DNA of 64,000 nucleotides from Micromussa lordhowensis. Lineage: Eukaryota > Cnidaria > Anthozoa > Scleractinia > Lobophylliidae. Within the stretch, counting starts at the first letter, position 1, and every line of letters begins with the position of its first letter. The translations under genes were made by a program, and so were the position numbers. Location of the stretch: assembly GCA_964020085.1 (NCBI GenBank), contig OZ026598.1, forward strand, positions 20,050,629 to 20,114,628, read 5' to 3'. Of this stretch, positions 23,090 to 35,400 are shown in pieces. The notes under the pieces were generated by a model. The model ran no database searches, had not been told where the DNA came from, and saw only the letters and a program-made list of their open reading frames with translations.

Positions 23090-23215
23090 TATACTTCAAA
23101 ATTGATCTCAGCGAGATCGAAACGTCGAAAAATTCTTTCGCTAGTTTTTATCTTAAAATGTGTTTCGAAGAAACTACTTATTATCTATTATTATTATTAT
23201 TATTATTATTACAAA
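23090..23215 (+). repeat. Penelope-like 3' tail and (ATT)n microsatellite
   Basis: 'gatcgaaacgtcgaaaaatt' is followed 50-60 bp later by a (TAT/ATT)n run at 23177-23211. This is consistent with the 3' end of the element that encodes the GIY-YIG fragment. Confidence 0.45.
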
Positions 23216-23246
23216 ATTGTCAGTATATTCAACTGAATTTTATCTC

Positions 23247-23855
23247 TGTTGTTCTCCTTGTTTTTTAGTTTGTAAATGAGAAACCGATTTAACAATTTTC
23301 TTATTTCTCTTCTTAGAGTTAATGAGTAGTTTGCTCTAGCAGAGAAGAACACTTCAAACCTTCAAATTATGCGTAAACAGGAAGTCTTTGGGTCAATTTA
23401 TCACCTGCTGTATTAAACAACACGCCATGAGTGAAATTAATTCTAGTTGACAGAAGTTTCTCTCCGTATTGAACATTTTATAAATAGCATATTGTGGATG
23501 TTTTTTCTTTTATTATGTCGGATATATAGCTGTGATCTGTTAGAGGGTAAGCTCAACGTTTTTATCGGCTGATAGCAAACCAAGAGACATTTTTTTTATG
23601 ACAATCCACTGACTGACAACAAAACCAATATTTCCATTTAAAAAGGACGTCGATGTCATTTTCAAAGCACTCCTGTGTAGCCAATCAGATTGCGATTGAG
23701 AGTCGCTCCAGTGGGTAATGCTGATATTATCTATTGAAAGTAGCTCCTATCAAGTTCTTCAATGGTTGCCTTGCAGTTTAGAAGCCCCTTGCGGTAAATA
23801 GCATTTCTTAAGCCGATTATAACGAACTTCAGCAGGTCTTTATGCCTCTACGAAA
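23247..23855 (+). repeat. GPCR-flanking direct repeat, copy 1
   Basis: About 600 bp starting 'gttgttctccttgtttttt' recurs with roughly 85-90% identity by eye at 26129-26703 in the same orientation. The two copies bracket the intronless GPCR gene. A part of the 3' portion is also found at 19856-19940. Confidence 0.75.
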
Positions 23856-23859
23856 GCAG

Positions 23860-24566
23860 CAGAGCAAGCCTGCTATAGGGGAACAATCTTAAGTAAGTTC
23901 ACCTGGAAATTAATACGTTAGTACAATTGAAAAGTTGACGTTTCCAGTGTTACTATAATTCAATATTGTCTACATCACACTGCAAGTCTCACCTAGGGAT
24001 CTAAGACATACACAATTTTAATTCTAAGTTGGTGTAACCTTTAAGGATATATTGAAGCCTTTCAAAACAAATTGTCGTCATCTCCTGCTTTTGTCTTAAA
24101 TATGGTCTTCTGTCTGAATTATTTCGGGCCAATAATTTTGTGAAAAATTTGACTTCAGTGTTTGAAGCCCCATTGGAGGTGGTCTGAGTAGCCCGCATCC
24201 TGTTAATTTTTAGCCTAAATATCAGACACGTTAATTCCAGTTGCAAAACCTAACGATTTTCCAACTGGACTCTCCGTGTCAGTTATCTTATTTAAATATG
24301 CACATTCTATGAATATCTCCCCCAAATATCCAGTATCCCGTTAATATTTTAGCCAAATATCCAGTATTCCATTACCATTTTACCCAAATATCCTTGGCGT
24401 CAAGTTTGGTGAAGTAAGGACAGCTTTCCACGGATATTAATATATATACTTTAGAGTCCTAAAGTTGGTTTTAAATTCACAGCAGGTAGCTGGAGGTAAC
24501 ATGAACCTGTGTGGATTCTGCTGAAACATCTGTTGTTAGAACTACAGGTCCACGCATTGCAGAAGA
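23860..24566. promoter_or_regulatory. 5' flank of the GPCR gene
   Basis: No other coding sequence. Immediately upstream are tandemly phrased repeats of 'aaatatccagtat(t/c)cc' (about 24310-24395). I cannot identify a TATA box or transcription start with confidence. Splicing of a 5' untranslated exon is possible. Confidence 0.3.
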
Positions 24567-25508
24567 ATGAATTTTACCGGCGGAATAAAGGAAACCCCAC
24601 AAACAGTTCTACAACTTCGATGTTCGGCCGGCTGGGCGAGTGGAATACATGAACATTTGATATATCTTTCAGCGTTCAACATATTCCTGTCCATCACTGC
24701 AATTCTTGGCAATACTCTGATCCTTGTCGCCCTTCGCAAGGTGTCTTCCCTTCATCCGCCGTCCAAACTCTTGTTTACATGTAAATGTCTGGCCACGACT
24801 GATCTCTGTGTTGGCCTTGTTGCAGATCCTCTCAGCATTGTTTTTTGGATGTCTCTGGTTCACGAACAATCATGGAAACTTTGTCGTCACGCGCTTGTCT
24901 CTCGTGTCATTGTAGGCTACATTTTGTGTTCAATATCTTTGCTTACAATGAGTGCAATAAGCGTGGACAGACTTCTCGCCCTGTTGTTAGGGCTTAGGTA
25001 CAGACAAATTGTAACTTTAAAGCGAACATATGTGATTGTTGTAATCTTTTGGATTATGTCCGCTTTCATTTCGATATTGTACCTTTTAAATCGCCTAATA
25101 ACCATTTGGTACGGCTCCATAGGTACCCTATTATGTCTAGCGATCTCGATCGCCTCATACGCAAAGATTTTCCTCAAACTCGGTAATCACCAAACTCAAG
25201 TACAGGGCCATGTCCAACAACAACAACAGCAAAATCCACTGAACATAGAGCGATACAGAAAGGTAGTGGCCAGTGCATTGTGGGTGCAGTGTGCATTAGT
25301 CGCTTGTTATTTACCATATGGTATGGTTAGAGCTTTAGTAAATTATAATAAAATATCTCCATCCAGTTTTCTCATTACAGAACTTGCAGCAACTCTAGTC
25401 TATTTTAACTCAACGTTAAACCCGATTCTTTACTGTTGGAAGATCAGTGAAGTGAAGCAAGCAGTAAAGGAGACAATGAGAGACGCGTTTTGCTGTTTAT
25501 CGGGTTAA
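24567..25508 (+). CDS. Intronless class A (rhodopsin-like) GPCR
   Basis: This is a 313-residue, single-exon seven-helix receptor for an unknown ligand. It has an N-terminal glycosylation site (NFT), the TM1 Asn in LGNTL (Asn49), TM2 Asp79 in ATTDL, the TM3 Cys106, and an SVDR version of the DRY motif (Asp134-Arg135). It also has CYLP in TM6 (247-250), NPILY in TM7 (285-289) and a CC pair (309-310) suited to palmitoylation. Extracellular loop 2 is very short and lacks the Cys that normally pairs with TM3, and TM5 has no conserved Pro. Both are typical of the melanocortin/cannabinoid/adenosine (MECA)-type group that is expanded in corals as intronless genes. A short poly-Gln run (217-222) lies in intracellular loop 3. 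The frame is intact, so the gene looks functional. Subfamily placement is an inference. Confidence 0.9.
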   Translation: MNFTGGIKETPQTVLQLRCSAGWASGIHEHLIYLSAFNIFLSITAILGNTLILVALRKVSSLHPPSKLLFTCKCLATTDLCVGLVADPLSIVFWMSLVHEQSWKLCRHALVSRVIVGYILCSISLLTMSAISVDRLLALLLGLRYRQIVTLKRTYVIVVIFWIMSAFISILYLLNRLITIWYGSIGTLLCLAISIASYAKIFLKLGNHQTQVQGHVQQQQQQNPLNIERYRKVVASALWVQCALVACYLPYGMVRALVNYNKISPSSFLITELAATLVYFNSTLNPILYCWKISEVKQAVKETMRDAFCCLSG

Positions 25509-25509
25509 T

Positions 25510-26125
25510 TCAGCCATTGCTGAGTCATGTGATATGTGTATCTTTCCTGACAACGGTAAAGCTTCAAATATTGCTGTATTAAAAGTTAATTTTTGCGTGT
25601 AATTTATAATAAACTGCTTTAATTGCACAGAAGCAGTTAAGTATAATTTAGGTTTGAAATTTATTTTAGGAACTGAAATTATAGGGCTTATTATTTTGCA
25701 TTGCAATAAGCTTCATGTATACGGATTGTTGATTAGTAAACAATGAATAATGTGGGGTTAATGCTAGTAACAATGGTAACTCAGTTTTAAACTCATTTAC
25801 GAGCTCAGTTTCATTCTTACGAAAAATATTAATAGTTTATTACCTTGAAATAGGTTTATGGAAAAGGGCATGAAGAAAGTATCTGTTTCAAACTCATCAT
25901 CAGGAATGCTGCTTCTCTTTGAGTTTTAAACTTTTTTAAACAGACAAGGAGAAATTAACAAATTCATGTAGTGGGTCCTGATTTTTACAAACAAAATTAA
26001 CAGTCTGTTTAAAAAGCTTTTTCAGTGTCTTCGAAATGCCGGTTAAACAGTGTTCTTTTAATAAGAGGTTCAGTTATGCTTCTTACGAAACTGTTAGTAA
26101 ATTACGTCGAATTTTACTCTATAAA
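25510..26125. other. 3' flank of the GPCR, no gene
   Basis: AT-rich, non-coding. 'aataaa'-like sequences near 25605-25610 could serve as the polyadenylation signal for the receptor. Confidence 0.3.
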
Positions 26126-26128
26126 CAA

Positions 26129-26703
26129 GTTGTTCTCCTTGTTTTTCAGTTTGTAAATCAGAAAACGATTTAACAATTTTCTTACTTCTCTTCCGAGGGT
26201 TATTGAGTAGTTTGCTCTAGCAGAGAAGAACATTTCAAACCTTCAAGTTCTGCGTAAACAGGAAGTCTTTGGGTCAATGCATCACCTGCTGTATTAAACA
26301 ACACGCCATTAGTGCAATTAACTCTAGTTGACAGAACTTTCTTTCCGTATTGAACATTTTTAAAATAGCATATTGTGGATGTCATCTCGGATATATAAGC
26401 TGTGATCTGTTAGAGGGCAAGCTCAACGTTTCCATCGGCTGATAGCAACCAAGAGGCAATTGTATTATGATAATCCACTGACCGATCTGTCAATCAACGA
26501 AACAAATACTTTTCAAAGCGTAACCAATGAGAATTGCGCGTTAACCTGAGAGTCGCTCCAGTGAGTTATGCTAATATTATCTATTGAAACTAAGTCCTAT
26601 AAAGTTCTTCTACGGTTGCCTTGTAGTTTAAAAACTCCTTCCGGTAAATAGTGGTTCTAAAGCCAGTTTTGACGAACTTCAACGCGGTCTTAATGCCTGT
26701 AGG
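26129..26703 (+). repeat. GPCR-flanking direct repeat, copy 2
   Basis: The second copy of the block at 23247-23855, same orientation, with small indels. No receptor-like ORF follows it within 1.5 kb. If this is a duplicated promoter region, its gene is missing here. Confidence 0.75.
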
Positions 26704-26709
26704 AACAAT

Positions 26710-27815
26710 CGCGAATTTTATTTGACTCTTCACATATGGATGACTATGTTGAAGTCGACACCCTGAACAATTTTTAAATTTAGTGCCTGATTAATTTCAG
26801 CCCATCGTTCGGCTTATCTCTGGTTTGTCATAGCTCTAGTATCAATACAGTAATATCTAAATGGCTAGAAGTAATCAGAGATTATGAGTGCGTTCGTGTT
26901 AAGGCATTTAGGCAAGGTTGACATTCTGGGCCACCCAAAGACGTAGACGTACATACGAAGCTAATTAATTTGGGTAGGCATGGGAACAAAGATGTTGTCT
27001 GGTACATTTGCCTATGTTTCCTTTACAAAAGGGTACTGTTACATCAGCTTCGCTTTGGTTTGTCATTTCATGAGGGACCACGCATAGATTGTTTTACATG
27101 ATGGTAAGTTTGTTAGGGCATAAGATAAACTGTTGTGCATCCAGATTGTGATAAGGACAGATTTGGTTATGAGTGGCAATCGTAGAAGAGCAGTTAAGAC
27201 AATTATCGCAGTCTAAGAGTGAACTTAAAGAGTATTTTGAATTTTGAATTTAAACTTGACGTGAACAACTTAAACAAAATAAAGAACAGTAGAGGAGGTT
27301 ACAGACTTATCACAGAAGGTGAATTCCAAAAGTATTTGTATACTTTACATTGCCAAACCATGTGCTGTTCGTTCGAGTGCTAGAAATCTTTTTGAGACAT
27401 TTGGAAACGGTAAGTATATCATGAGACTAAAAGATATCACTGTTAACATTTATCGAAGCTTAAGGAGGTATGCATGGCTTCTGGTGCGAAAGTAGAGTTT
27501 TGAGCTGTGGGACCAATTATAAATAATAAATTCTTTTGACAATATTAGAATTAGCCTTACTAACCTCATTTTGAAGTCAGTAATTCAAAAGAATTTTTAC
27601 ACTGAGACGAGGCTAGTAACGCTAATTTAAATGCATACAAAAGAGTGTTAAATTGGCAGCCATTTATGAAAAGGGTCTATGAGTTTCTGGTACAAGGTAT
27701 TGGTATCACTGAACATTCCTTTACCATCTCTATAATTATATGCTTTACGAAGGGTTATAACTACTTTCTTGTACTTATCGCCACCATTAGCGTGATGCTG
27801 ATAAATGTTATAAAT
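26710..27815. other. No gene recognised
   Basis: Non-coding or decayed. The open frame at 27645-27911 has hydrophobic stretches, but its complement is open as well and no family is recognised. Confidence 0.3.
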
Positions 27816-28145
27816 CAGGCCCCAGTTGTTCGAAGGCTGAATGAGTTCAGAACTAAAATATGCCAAAATTCGGTCGAACATCAAGGCAATTGTTCAGGCG
27901 CGGATCCATAACGGTTTCCACCGTTTTACGGAAATCGGTCAGATATTTCAGAATTACACAGAAACTCCAAAAAAGGGACTTAAGGAATAAAAAAATCCAT
28001 AACATTTCCTAAGAAAACACGGCCCTGGACCCCGCTAGAAGGCACTCGTTGTTTCGGAAACCAGTCACCATTTATCCTGCATCCGCGCCTGTTGTTACTT
28101 ATGTAAATAGTAGTTTAATGTATATAATATACGATTATATTTTTA

Positions 28146-28270
28146 AGAAGATATAACGAAGACACAAAATTTCCTGTTACTCCGAGTTTCGTGCTCACGC
28201 ACGAAACTCGGACGAAACTCGCACGAAACTCGGAGTAACAGGAAATTTTGTGTCTTCGTTATATCTTCTT
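28146..28270. repeat. Perfect hairpin MITE (125 bp)
   Basis: The arms are 'aagaagatataacgaagaca' through 'ggagtaacaggaaattttg' in mirror image, about 50 bp each and essentially perfect. The centre carries three copies of 'cgcacgaaactcgga'-like units. Confidence 0.9.
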
Positions 28271-28469
28271 ATTCAAAGCTCTACACCTTAAAAGTGTATT
28301 GAGCACTGTTTAATGGCATTAGCCACTTTATTACACGATTATATTTTTATCTTTATTATCAATACTATTTTATTTATTTATCTATTTTGTCTTTTCTTTC
28401 TCGGAGAAATTAGATATACAGCTACTCTTGTAAATCCGAGGTGAAATAAAGGTGATCTATGATGTAAGG

Positions 28470-28605
28470 CTGGATAAAGCTATCCGCACCTGATAAATTT
28501 CTATCCAGTGGATAAGTGTCAACAAAACAAACCACGCTATCTATCCACTGGATATTGATTTATCTGGTGGATAGCTTTATCCACCTTTCGAACCAGCCGA
28601 ACCAG
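28470..28605. mobile_element. MITE with internal mirrored 'tatccagtggata' units
   Basis: 'ggctggataaagctatccgc' at the left is matched by 'gtggatagctttatccacct' at the right. Internal 'ctatccagtggata' and 'tatccactggatat' are also mirror images. The element ends at 'ttcgaaccagcc'. A separate left-end-like scrap ('cagttgttcgaaggct') lies at 27822-27837. Confidence 0.65.
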
Positions 28606-28699
28606 AAGAACAAGGGACTGCTACAATAAAAAAAACTTTAACTTACGCGATATATAAACTGTTAAAACTAAACTTTTGGTATGGTTTCAAGAAATCAAT

Positions 28700-28962
28700 A
28701 TAATAATAATAATACTTCATTTAAGTGTCGTATGTGTTTAGCACTGTTGTGTTAATTGGGGACACTATAGTTAGAACATAAACTATTAAGAATCCCAACT
28801 GGTGGGAGGCTGACCAGTTGGCTATTTACACAACGCGGTCGAGGAGTTGAACTTGGGACTGCCGAGAACAAATCCAGATAGTGGTAGGGTGAAGGATTTT
28901 AACCAGGGACCTCCAGATTTCAAACCCAGCGCCCTAAACCACTCGGCCACGCCACCTCCACT
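28700..28962 (-). mobile_element. tRNA-derived SINE
   Basis: On the minus strand the head reads 'ggtggcgtggccgagtggtt', a perfect A box of a Leu/Ser-type tRNA. A 'tgggtttgaaatctgg' segment and a degenerate B box ('ggttaaaatcc') follow. The tail at 28700-28712 is an (ATT)n run. The whole is about 260 bp, a normal SINE size. Confidence 0.75.
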
Positions 28963-28964
28963 AA

Positions 28965-29440
28965 TATCCTCAACTAAGCTCTATGCTAGTGGTAATATAC
29001 GAAAATGATCAATCCATATGTTTGATTGCGAGTAAAATTGCAAAAAACATTTTAAATGATACTTTTTATATAATAGTAAATGCACCGACAGATGACTGCC
29101 ATGCAGCATGCTTAAAGATACTGCTATCAGCAAAATTCCCGTTTTCCTGATTTTGAGTCCTTACGTTTATCTTTTCCATGGACTCATGGACTGCACCAAA
29201 AACAAAATCATGTCAAATTTCAGTCTATTTCTAATAACCGGTGTTGTATTCACATCAGTTTGATCAAGAATACACCGGCAAAACTCTACTTTGTATATGG
29301 TCCCGAAAACACTGTATTGAGACACTCCACAACTGATTTTCGCTGTGTTTACAAGCAATCTTTACATATAGAAAAGTCTTTACTACATGAGAACAGATCC
29401 CTTGGCTTTGATGATTGGAATGCCAACAACTGCGACACTG
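28965..29440. other. 3' flank of the beta-helix gene
   Basis: No coding sequence is recognised. This is presumably the 3' untranslated and downstream region of the minus-strand gene that ends at 29442. Confidence 0.35.
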
Positions 29441-29441
29441 T

Positions 29442-32400
29442 TTAAGTCACTGGAGCCAATAACGGTTTCGTCTCGTCGTTCTGGTTGCTATATCTAGAAC
29501 GGAAATATAGCCAGCAAAAGTTACACAAAAGACGACAAACCACAACAGCTAACCGACAAAACAGAGACAAAACAGCAATGCCAACAAGGAGCCCACAAAA
29601 AGCTGGTACCAAACACAGAATCACCACTTCCACTCCTTGACAGACGTTCCACCAAGAACTGAAATGATCGTTGAAAGAAACTGCCAATGAAAAGAAAGAA
29701 GCAAAAAATACGTTTACCATTCCCAAAATGGCAATAGACAGCAAAGAAATGGTTTCTACCTTGTTAGCAATACTATCACGAAACGGTTGAGCCACGACGT
29801 GGTGGAGAAGAAATAGAAAACAAAACAGACTCATGATGAGAAGACGAGGCATCGGATTATTCACAAAAACCTTCATCATCACAACAAGAATCAACCGTCG
29901 GCCGATCATAATACCTTCCCAACTCAAAGATAATTTTCGGCCCTCTTCCGGCCTCTTAAAAGAATCGTAAAGAACCCTCTCTGCAGAATTCATTGACGCT
30001 TGGTTTAGAGTCGAAACCTCGTTCGCTGGGTTGCGCAGTACTTGAGAGAAAGAGATGAACAACCAGTAGATTAACGATGGCAACGGAAAGAAACAAGCCA
30101 AGAGGAACTTCCTCACAGAAAGAGTCTTACCGTACAACTTATAAGGACCCCAAAGCAGCACAAACACAAAGGGTATCACGAATGCGCAGACAAATGTAAT
30201 CAAAAAGTACTGCCACCACTGAAAACAAACATGGTTACCATCATAGAACAAACGCTTCTCTGTGCCAATGGGAACACAGAGTAACAGACTGAAGCTTACT
30301 GTAGCTAAGGTTGTGTATCCTAGCAACAAGGTTTGTAAGATACCGCCAACATAGGGACCAACAGAAGGGGCTCCCTGACCTCGAAACCTTTGGATTCCGC
30401 AATGAAGAACATAAAACAAGCAAATCATGAGCATCGTGCCAAAAACATGAGAGGCCGAAAAGAACTGCTTAGATACCATGGTGAGGCCAGGAAATGGACA
30501 AATGACTCCAGCAGAATATGATTTGAAGTTGAAGAACCCGACAACTGGCTCAATAAGATTAGTTTTAATGACTTGATGTGACGTGCTGGAAACGACGAGA
30601 AGATTCGCTGCCTGATAAAAGTAGAAGATAATCTTCAGATAACCTTTGTTAAAGTTTTCATTTTTGCTCGCGGGTTTGTCTTCTTTGAACCACAAGGTTT
30701 GGCGCTTGATCCAGGGTACAATAGGAGGCGTATATATGAAGTACAAAGCCAAGAGCGATACATAAAATAGAGCCACTGGCCAGAACCAATAATCTTCGCA
30801 CTGGTGCGATGGTTTGCAGTTTGTAGAGTAAAGAGTCTCCGTGTAGCCCTCATTACAGTGTCCACACAATTCGCCAGAACGATTGCCTTGACAACCATTG
30901 TACTGAGAAGAGTTCGCTTCTTGAGGAGGACTACAATAACCTACAGGACACATGATAAAATGGAGGATAACTGGGTTGTTCTGGTCTTTATAACCCCAAA
31001 AATTACGCTTGGCTAAAATATTTTGTGTACAGATTGCTCCAAAAGGACATGGAAGACATTGAAATCCTGTCACTATCTGGGAACCCAGCGCATGACCACG
31101 CTGTAGGCTGTAGGTATCACCCTTGCATGCTGAACAGCTAAACTGGAGGGTAGTGGCTTTTGTTTCCGGAAGATATGGATTACCAGTAGTAAGATTAATA
31201 ATTTCCATTTGACTTCCAACAGGGCAATAAAACTGTGTGTAATTCCCAACATCTATCTCTTTACCGTTAGTTATCAGCAAAAAGGGATTTGTACTGCCAT
31301 ATGCTCTGACATCCATTGTTGTGTTGAATACTCGTAGTGTTCCGTAGCTTTTGGCATGAAGAAAAGAAATCTTACTGTAGTTCGTTTTACCCCAGTGAAA
31401 TTCCTTCGTAGTTTGGAGGAAAAAACAGTTTTGAATAGTAACAGCTGCTGAACCATAAGGTGTGTATATGTGACCACCTTCAGATGATGCAAAATTGTCA
31501 ACAAAGCGACAATTTTTAATTACCGCATTTCCAGTAGTTAAATAAAACGCACCACCGACTTTACCCGTATTCCTCACAAACGTTGTATCTTCAAAGCGGA
31601 GAAAGTTTTGGCACTGATTCCGTAACGAGTGGTTTACATCAGTGACGCTCTGTAATGCCTGTTCATTACATTCCTTTTCAGTAGCCGGTTGCAGCCTGAG
31701 GTAAATGGCCCCACCTAGCTGTTTAAGCGAATGATTGTCCAGAAATAGAGACCCTTGGATCAAAAAACTGACATTTTTTCCTTCATGGATTAGGTAAATA
31801 GCACCTCCTTCCATTCCAGCTGAACAATTTCTGAACGTAGTATTAATGATTGAAATGGTTCTGGGAATTAAGCCAGTAGTATCTGTTAAAAACAATCCTC
31901 CTCCCTGTGAAAAGGGATATTCCGAGTTGTCGTTCCTGGCATAACTGTCTTCAAAAAGATAATCTTGCACTTCAATTCTGTTTACATGTACAGTGTATAG
32001 TACACCACCAGCATCACCAGCTGTATTCCTTGTAAAGCGGGACCAACGAATTGTTAAGGCAAATATATATACGATATAAGCAGCTCCTCCAATCGTTTGC
32101 GCTCTATTTGATTCCATTATCACTTCATGCAGAATAACGACAAGTTTTTTGTTTGCAACTACAGTCATCGCACCACCACTACCAACTGCAGTGTTTTTCA
32201 AAAATGTTTAATTTTCTATTAAGATTTGGCTGGCATTGATAGTCCAGTGTTCATCGTTTATTGCGGAATTTTCAACGTACAGACCACTGCCATGGTTGGA
32301 GATGAAATGGCTGTTGTTGATGCGAATTTGGATTTTGCGTTTATAGAGGATGCTTAATGCTCCCTTGCCACCGTATGATTTACAGTGTGTAAAACGAGAA

Positions 32401-35400
32401 CTTTCCACAATCAAGAGAAAATCATTCTTACTAGCGTTTATATACACAGCACCACCCCCAGAAAAACTGGAAGCGTTAAGAAAACTACATTTGGTGACGT
32501 CGATATGAAAGTGCTGTTTATTTTTCTTATCGCAACCCCATTTGTCATTTGTTGCACATTCGTAACTGTTCAATCCAGAACCCAAAGCATCAATAGACAC
32601 AGCACCCCCACTACCCTTCAGAGCCTTGTTTTCTGCGAAACTGTTCTGTTGTAAACTGAACCTGACTTTGGCGCATTCAACATTGAACGCTCCCCCTTGA
32701 ACGGCAGTTGTATTAACAAACGATGAATTAGACACGGTCAATTTGCAAAGATCCGTTCCTTTTACGGACATAACTCCGCCCTTTCCCTCTACTCTGTGAC
32801 CACCAAAACCAGAGTTACATATCTGCAATGAAATGTTTGTTGCGCTGACACTGAATGAGCGAGCCTTTTGAGCTGTGAAGTTGCTAGCACTGATGAAAAT
32901 GTTTGCAAAGGCACTGCGAACGATGCATTCGCTGTGATTGTAAATGGCAGGAACATCTCGCCCTGGCAACGGGATGTTATTCGTAAACTCCGCATGTTGA
33001 AGATAGATGTCCTGGTTGCCATTTTCTATCTCTACGAAAAAAAGACCTCTTGAGCTGAACTTGTTGTGAGAAAACGTCACATTCTCCAGGGTGATGTTAC
33101 AGCTTACAAACTGGTTGTTGTGAGACGATTCACTGAAAGACATGCAGCTTCCCTTGTTTGCCAGGGCATTATCATAAAAAGACGTTTTTTTCACTTTGAA
33201 AACTACTTCAATCGAGTTTGATGGGTTCATTGCTTTGTCGACAATAACTGAGATACACTCACTGTTTTTAACAAAGACGGAATTTGTAATTTCAATTGCC
33301 GAAACCGCCCTCATCTTTATTAAGATCTGCACACCATGTTTGCTACCTTCGAATTTGCATCTGTCGATGTTTACAGACGAATCCTGAAAATACACCAAGC
33401 TCTCGTTCAGTAACAGACCTGATAAGGTGATATGCATCTGCTGCGCGTCATCAGAACCATCAAACGTCAAACCCTCAGAGCATCGTATATGAGGAGGCTT
33501 GGGACCGAATCCTACCAGAGAGAGGCTCTTGCTAATGTAAATTCCCGGATGTGTCGGAGTTCCTGATTGGCAGATGTAGGGATCATTTTCAGTGTTAAAG
33601 CCGTCCAAGTAAATGTAGTCGTTGCTGGACGCCAAGGTGACCGCCTTCCAGATGTGTTTGCATGGCTTTGTTTTATCACATGGCCAACTGTCGTCACCTG
33701 ATGCACGGGAAATGTACCAATCTGTTCCTCTAGAAACAGGAGCTGTAAGGATTGGTGAAAATAAAGATATCATCCATGTTACATGATAAGACTTTAAATT
33801 TTCGAAAATTTAAGGTGGCTCTGAACACACTCCACAGAATGTTTTTAAACTTTGCAAAACGTTGCATCTTATCATGCTTATCATAATTCGATAATAAAAA
33901 ATAGGGGTCACCGAGGTCGTTTTTTATACGAGCTCAAAGACAAAATTAAGCGTGTTTTTGGCAAGTCATATTGTTGCTATGGTAACCTATTGTGCCACAA
34001 ATTTGATAGCAACATGTTCACCAATGATTGGGCAGTTTTTTGATACCATTATTGTTGCATCACTTGTTAAACAGCCCTAGTATTCATCCTTCAAAGTATA
34101 GTTGTTAGAAAAGTGTTGGAAACTGTTGCCAGCCTCCTTAAACATCTACCGTGAGCGACATTCAAATACGTACTGGGCCGAACAGTCGTAGATAAGAAAG
34201 CTTCGTATGTACTAAGCTGAGCTATAATTGTTTACTGCTGCTCAAAATGTATTTTATTACAATCAAAAGTCTTGTATGTTCGGGCTTATCATGTTGAACG
34301 AACACCCTGCCCGTGTTGAAATCGAGCTTTTTATTGATCAGTGTTATTTTGTTTTGGGGTTGGAATTACAGGCGGTTCTAAAAGCAGCTGAGAGGCAAAT
34401 CTAAGTTCTGGGAGATTTAAGACGGATACAGGAGAAGGAAATTCTCATCATTAATTGAGAGGCTGTACACGCGCCGTTGCCGTACAGCGAAATCCTAATC
34501 CGTTTACTTTTGCAGAGCTCGAGAAAACGGCGTTTTCGGCCTGGTCTCTCTCAGCAAGTAGCCGCAGTAGCAGCTCAGTGTAGCGTATCTTAACGTATTA
34601 TGAGCTTGACACCGACTTTGGACAACGTCCTGAACCAGTCCGTTTAGCGACCCTCCAATCAGAGGGACCCGGAGGAAAGAGGAGGTGTCAGCTCCAGTTA
34701 ACCACTCTAGAAGCAAATTTCAAACTAAAGATAAACATGGTCTACGAATGATTCCTGTTTGATTCAGCTACGCAAAATTCCGAAGACGGAACAGACGAGT
34801 TTGTGAATCGACTCCAAAGATGGCTGCGTCGTGCAAATATGGCGCGCTCACCGATGAGATGGTAAGAGATAGGATCGTAATTGGGATTCGAGACAAAGCT
34901 ACGACTACTCAAAGAAGAGGAATTGAACCTTGATAAAACACCCAGTATCTGCAGGTCGCGGAACGCAGCGGCAACCAAACAGCTCGATTCCATGAAACAG
35001 GATCCAACCCAAACGGATGAGCAAGTCAACGCTGTGGGCACCGATCAAGCGAAACGAACAAACAAATCGTGACGCCAAAAAAAGAAAGCTACAATGAACG
35101 TAAAAGAAACGAAGAATAATAAGACAAATTCCAGCAGATGTGGTGGATCGACCACAAGAAACACAAGAAAGAAGAATGTGAAATGTATGGCCAAAAATGT
35201 CTGGCGTGCTCGAAGCAAAATCATTTTTTGTCACCATGAAACAAGCCAACCCGAAAAAGGACAGCACAAAAAGGGCATGAAAGAGTACAACAAGTCACAG
35301 AAGAAACAATAGATATGAGGTGAAGTTCACGATAATGAATGCCCACTCTTCCATGTCGAACGTGAAAACACCAAGCAAGCAATTCAACGCCAAGATAATC

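Noticed and set aside
24542..25177. Minus-strand ORFs opposite the GPCR
   Set aside because: They are antisense shadows without motifs; the plus-strand frame carries all the receptor signatures.
30804..33053. Several plus-strand ORFs within 29442-33773
   Set aside because: They are shadows of the long minus-strand beta-helix gene.
33750..33773. The ATG at 33773 as the definite start of the beta-helix gene
   Set aside because: The sequence is pyrimidine-rich and ends in a good acceptor, and the encoded residues do not make a proper signal peptide. A distant leader exon fits better, though the ATG is not excluded.
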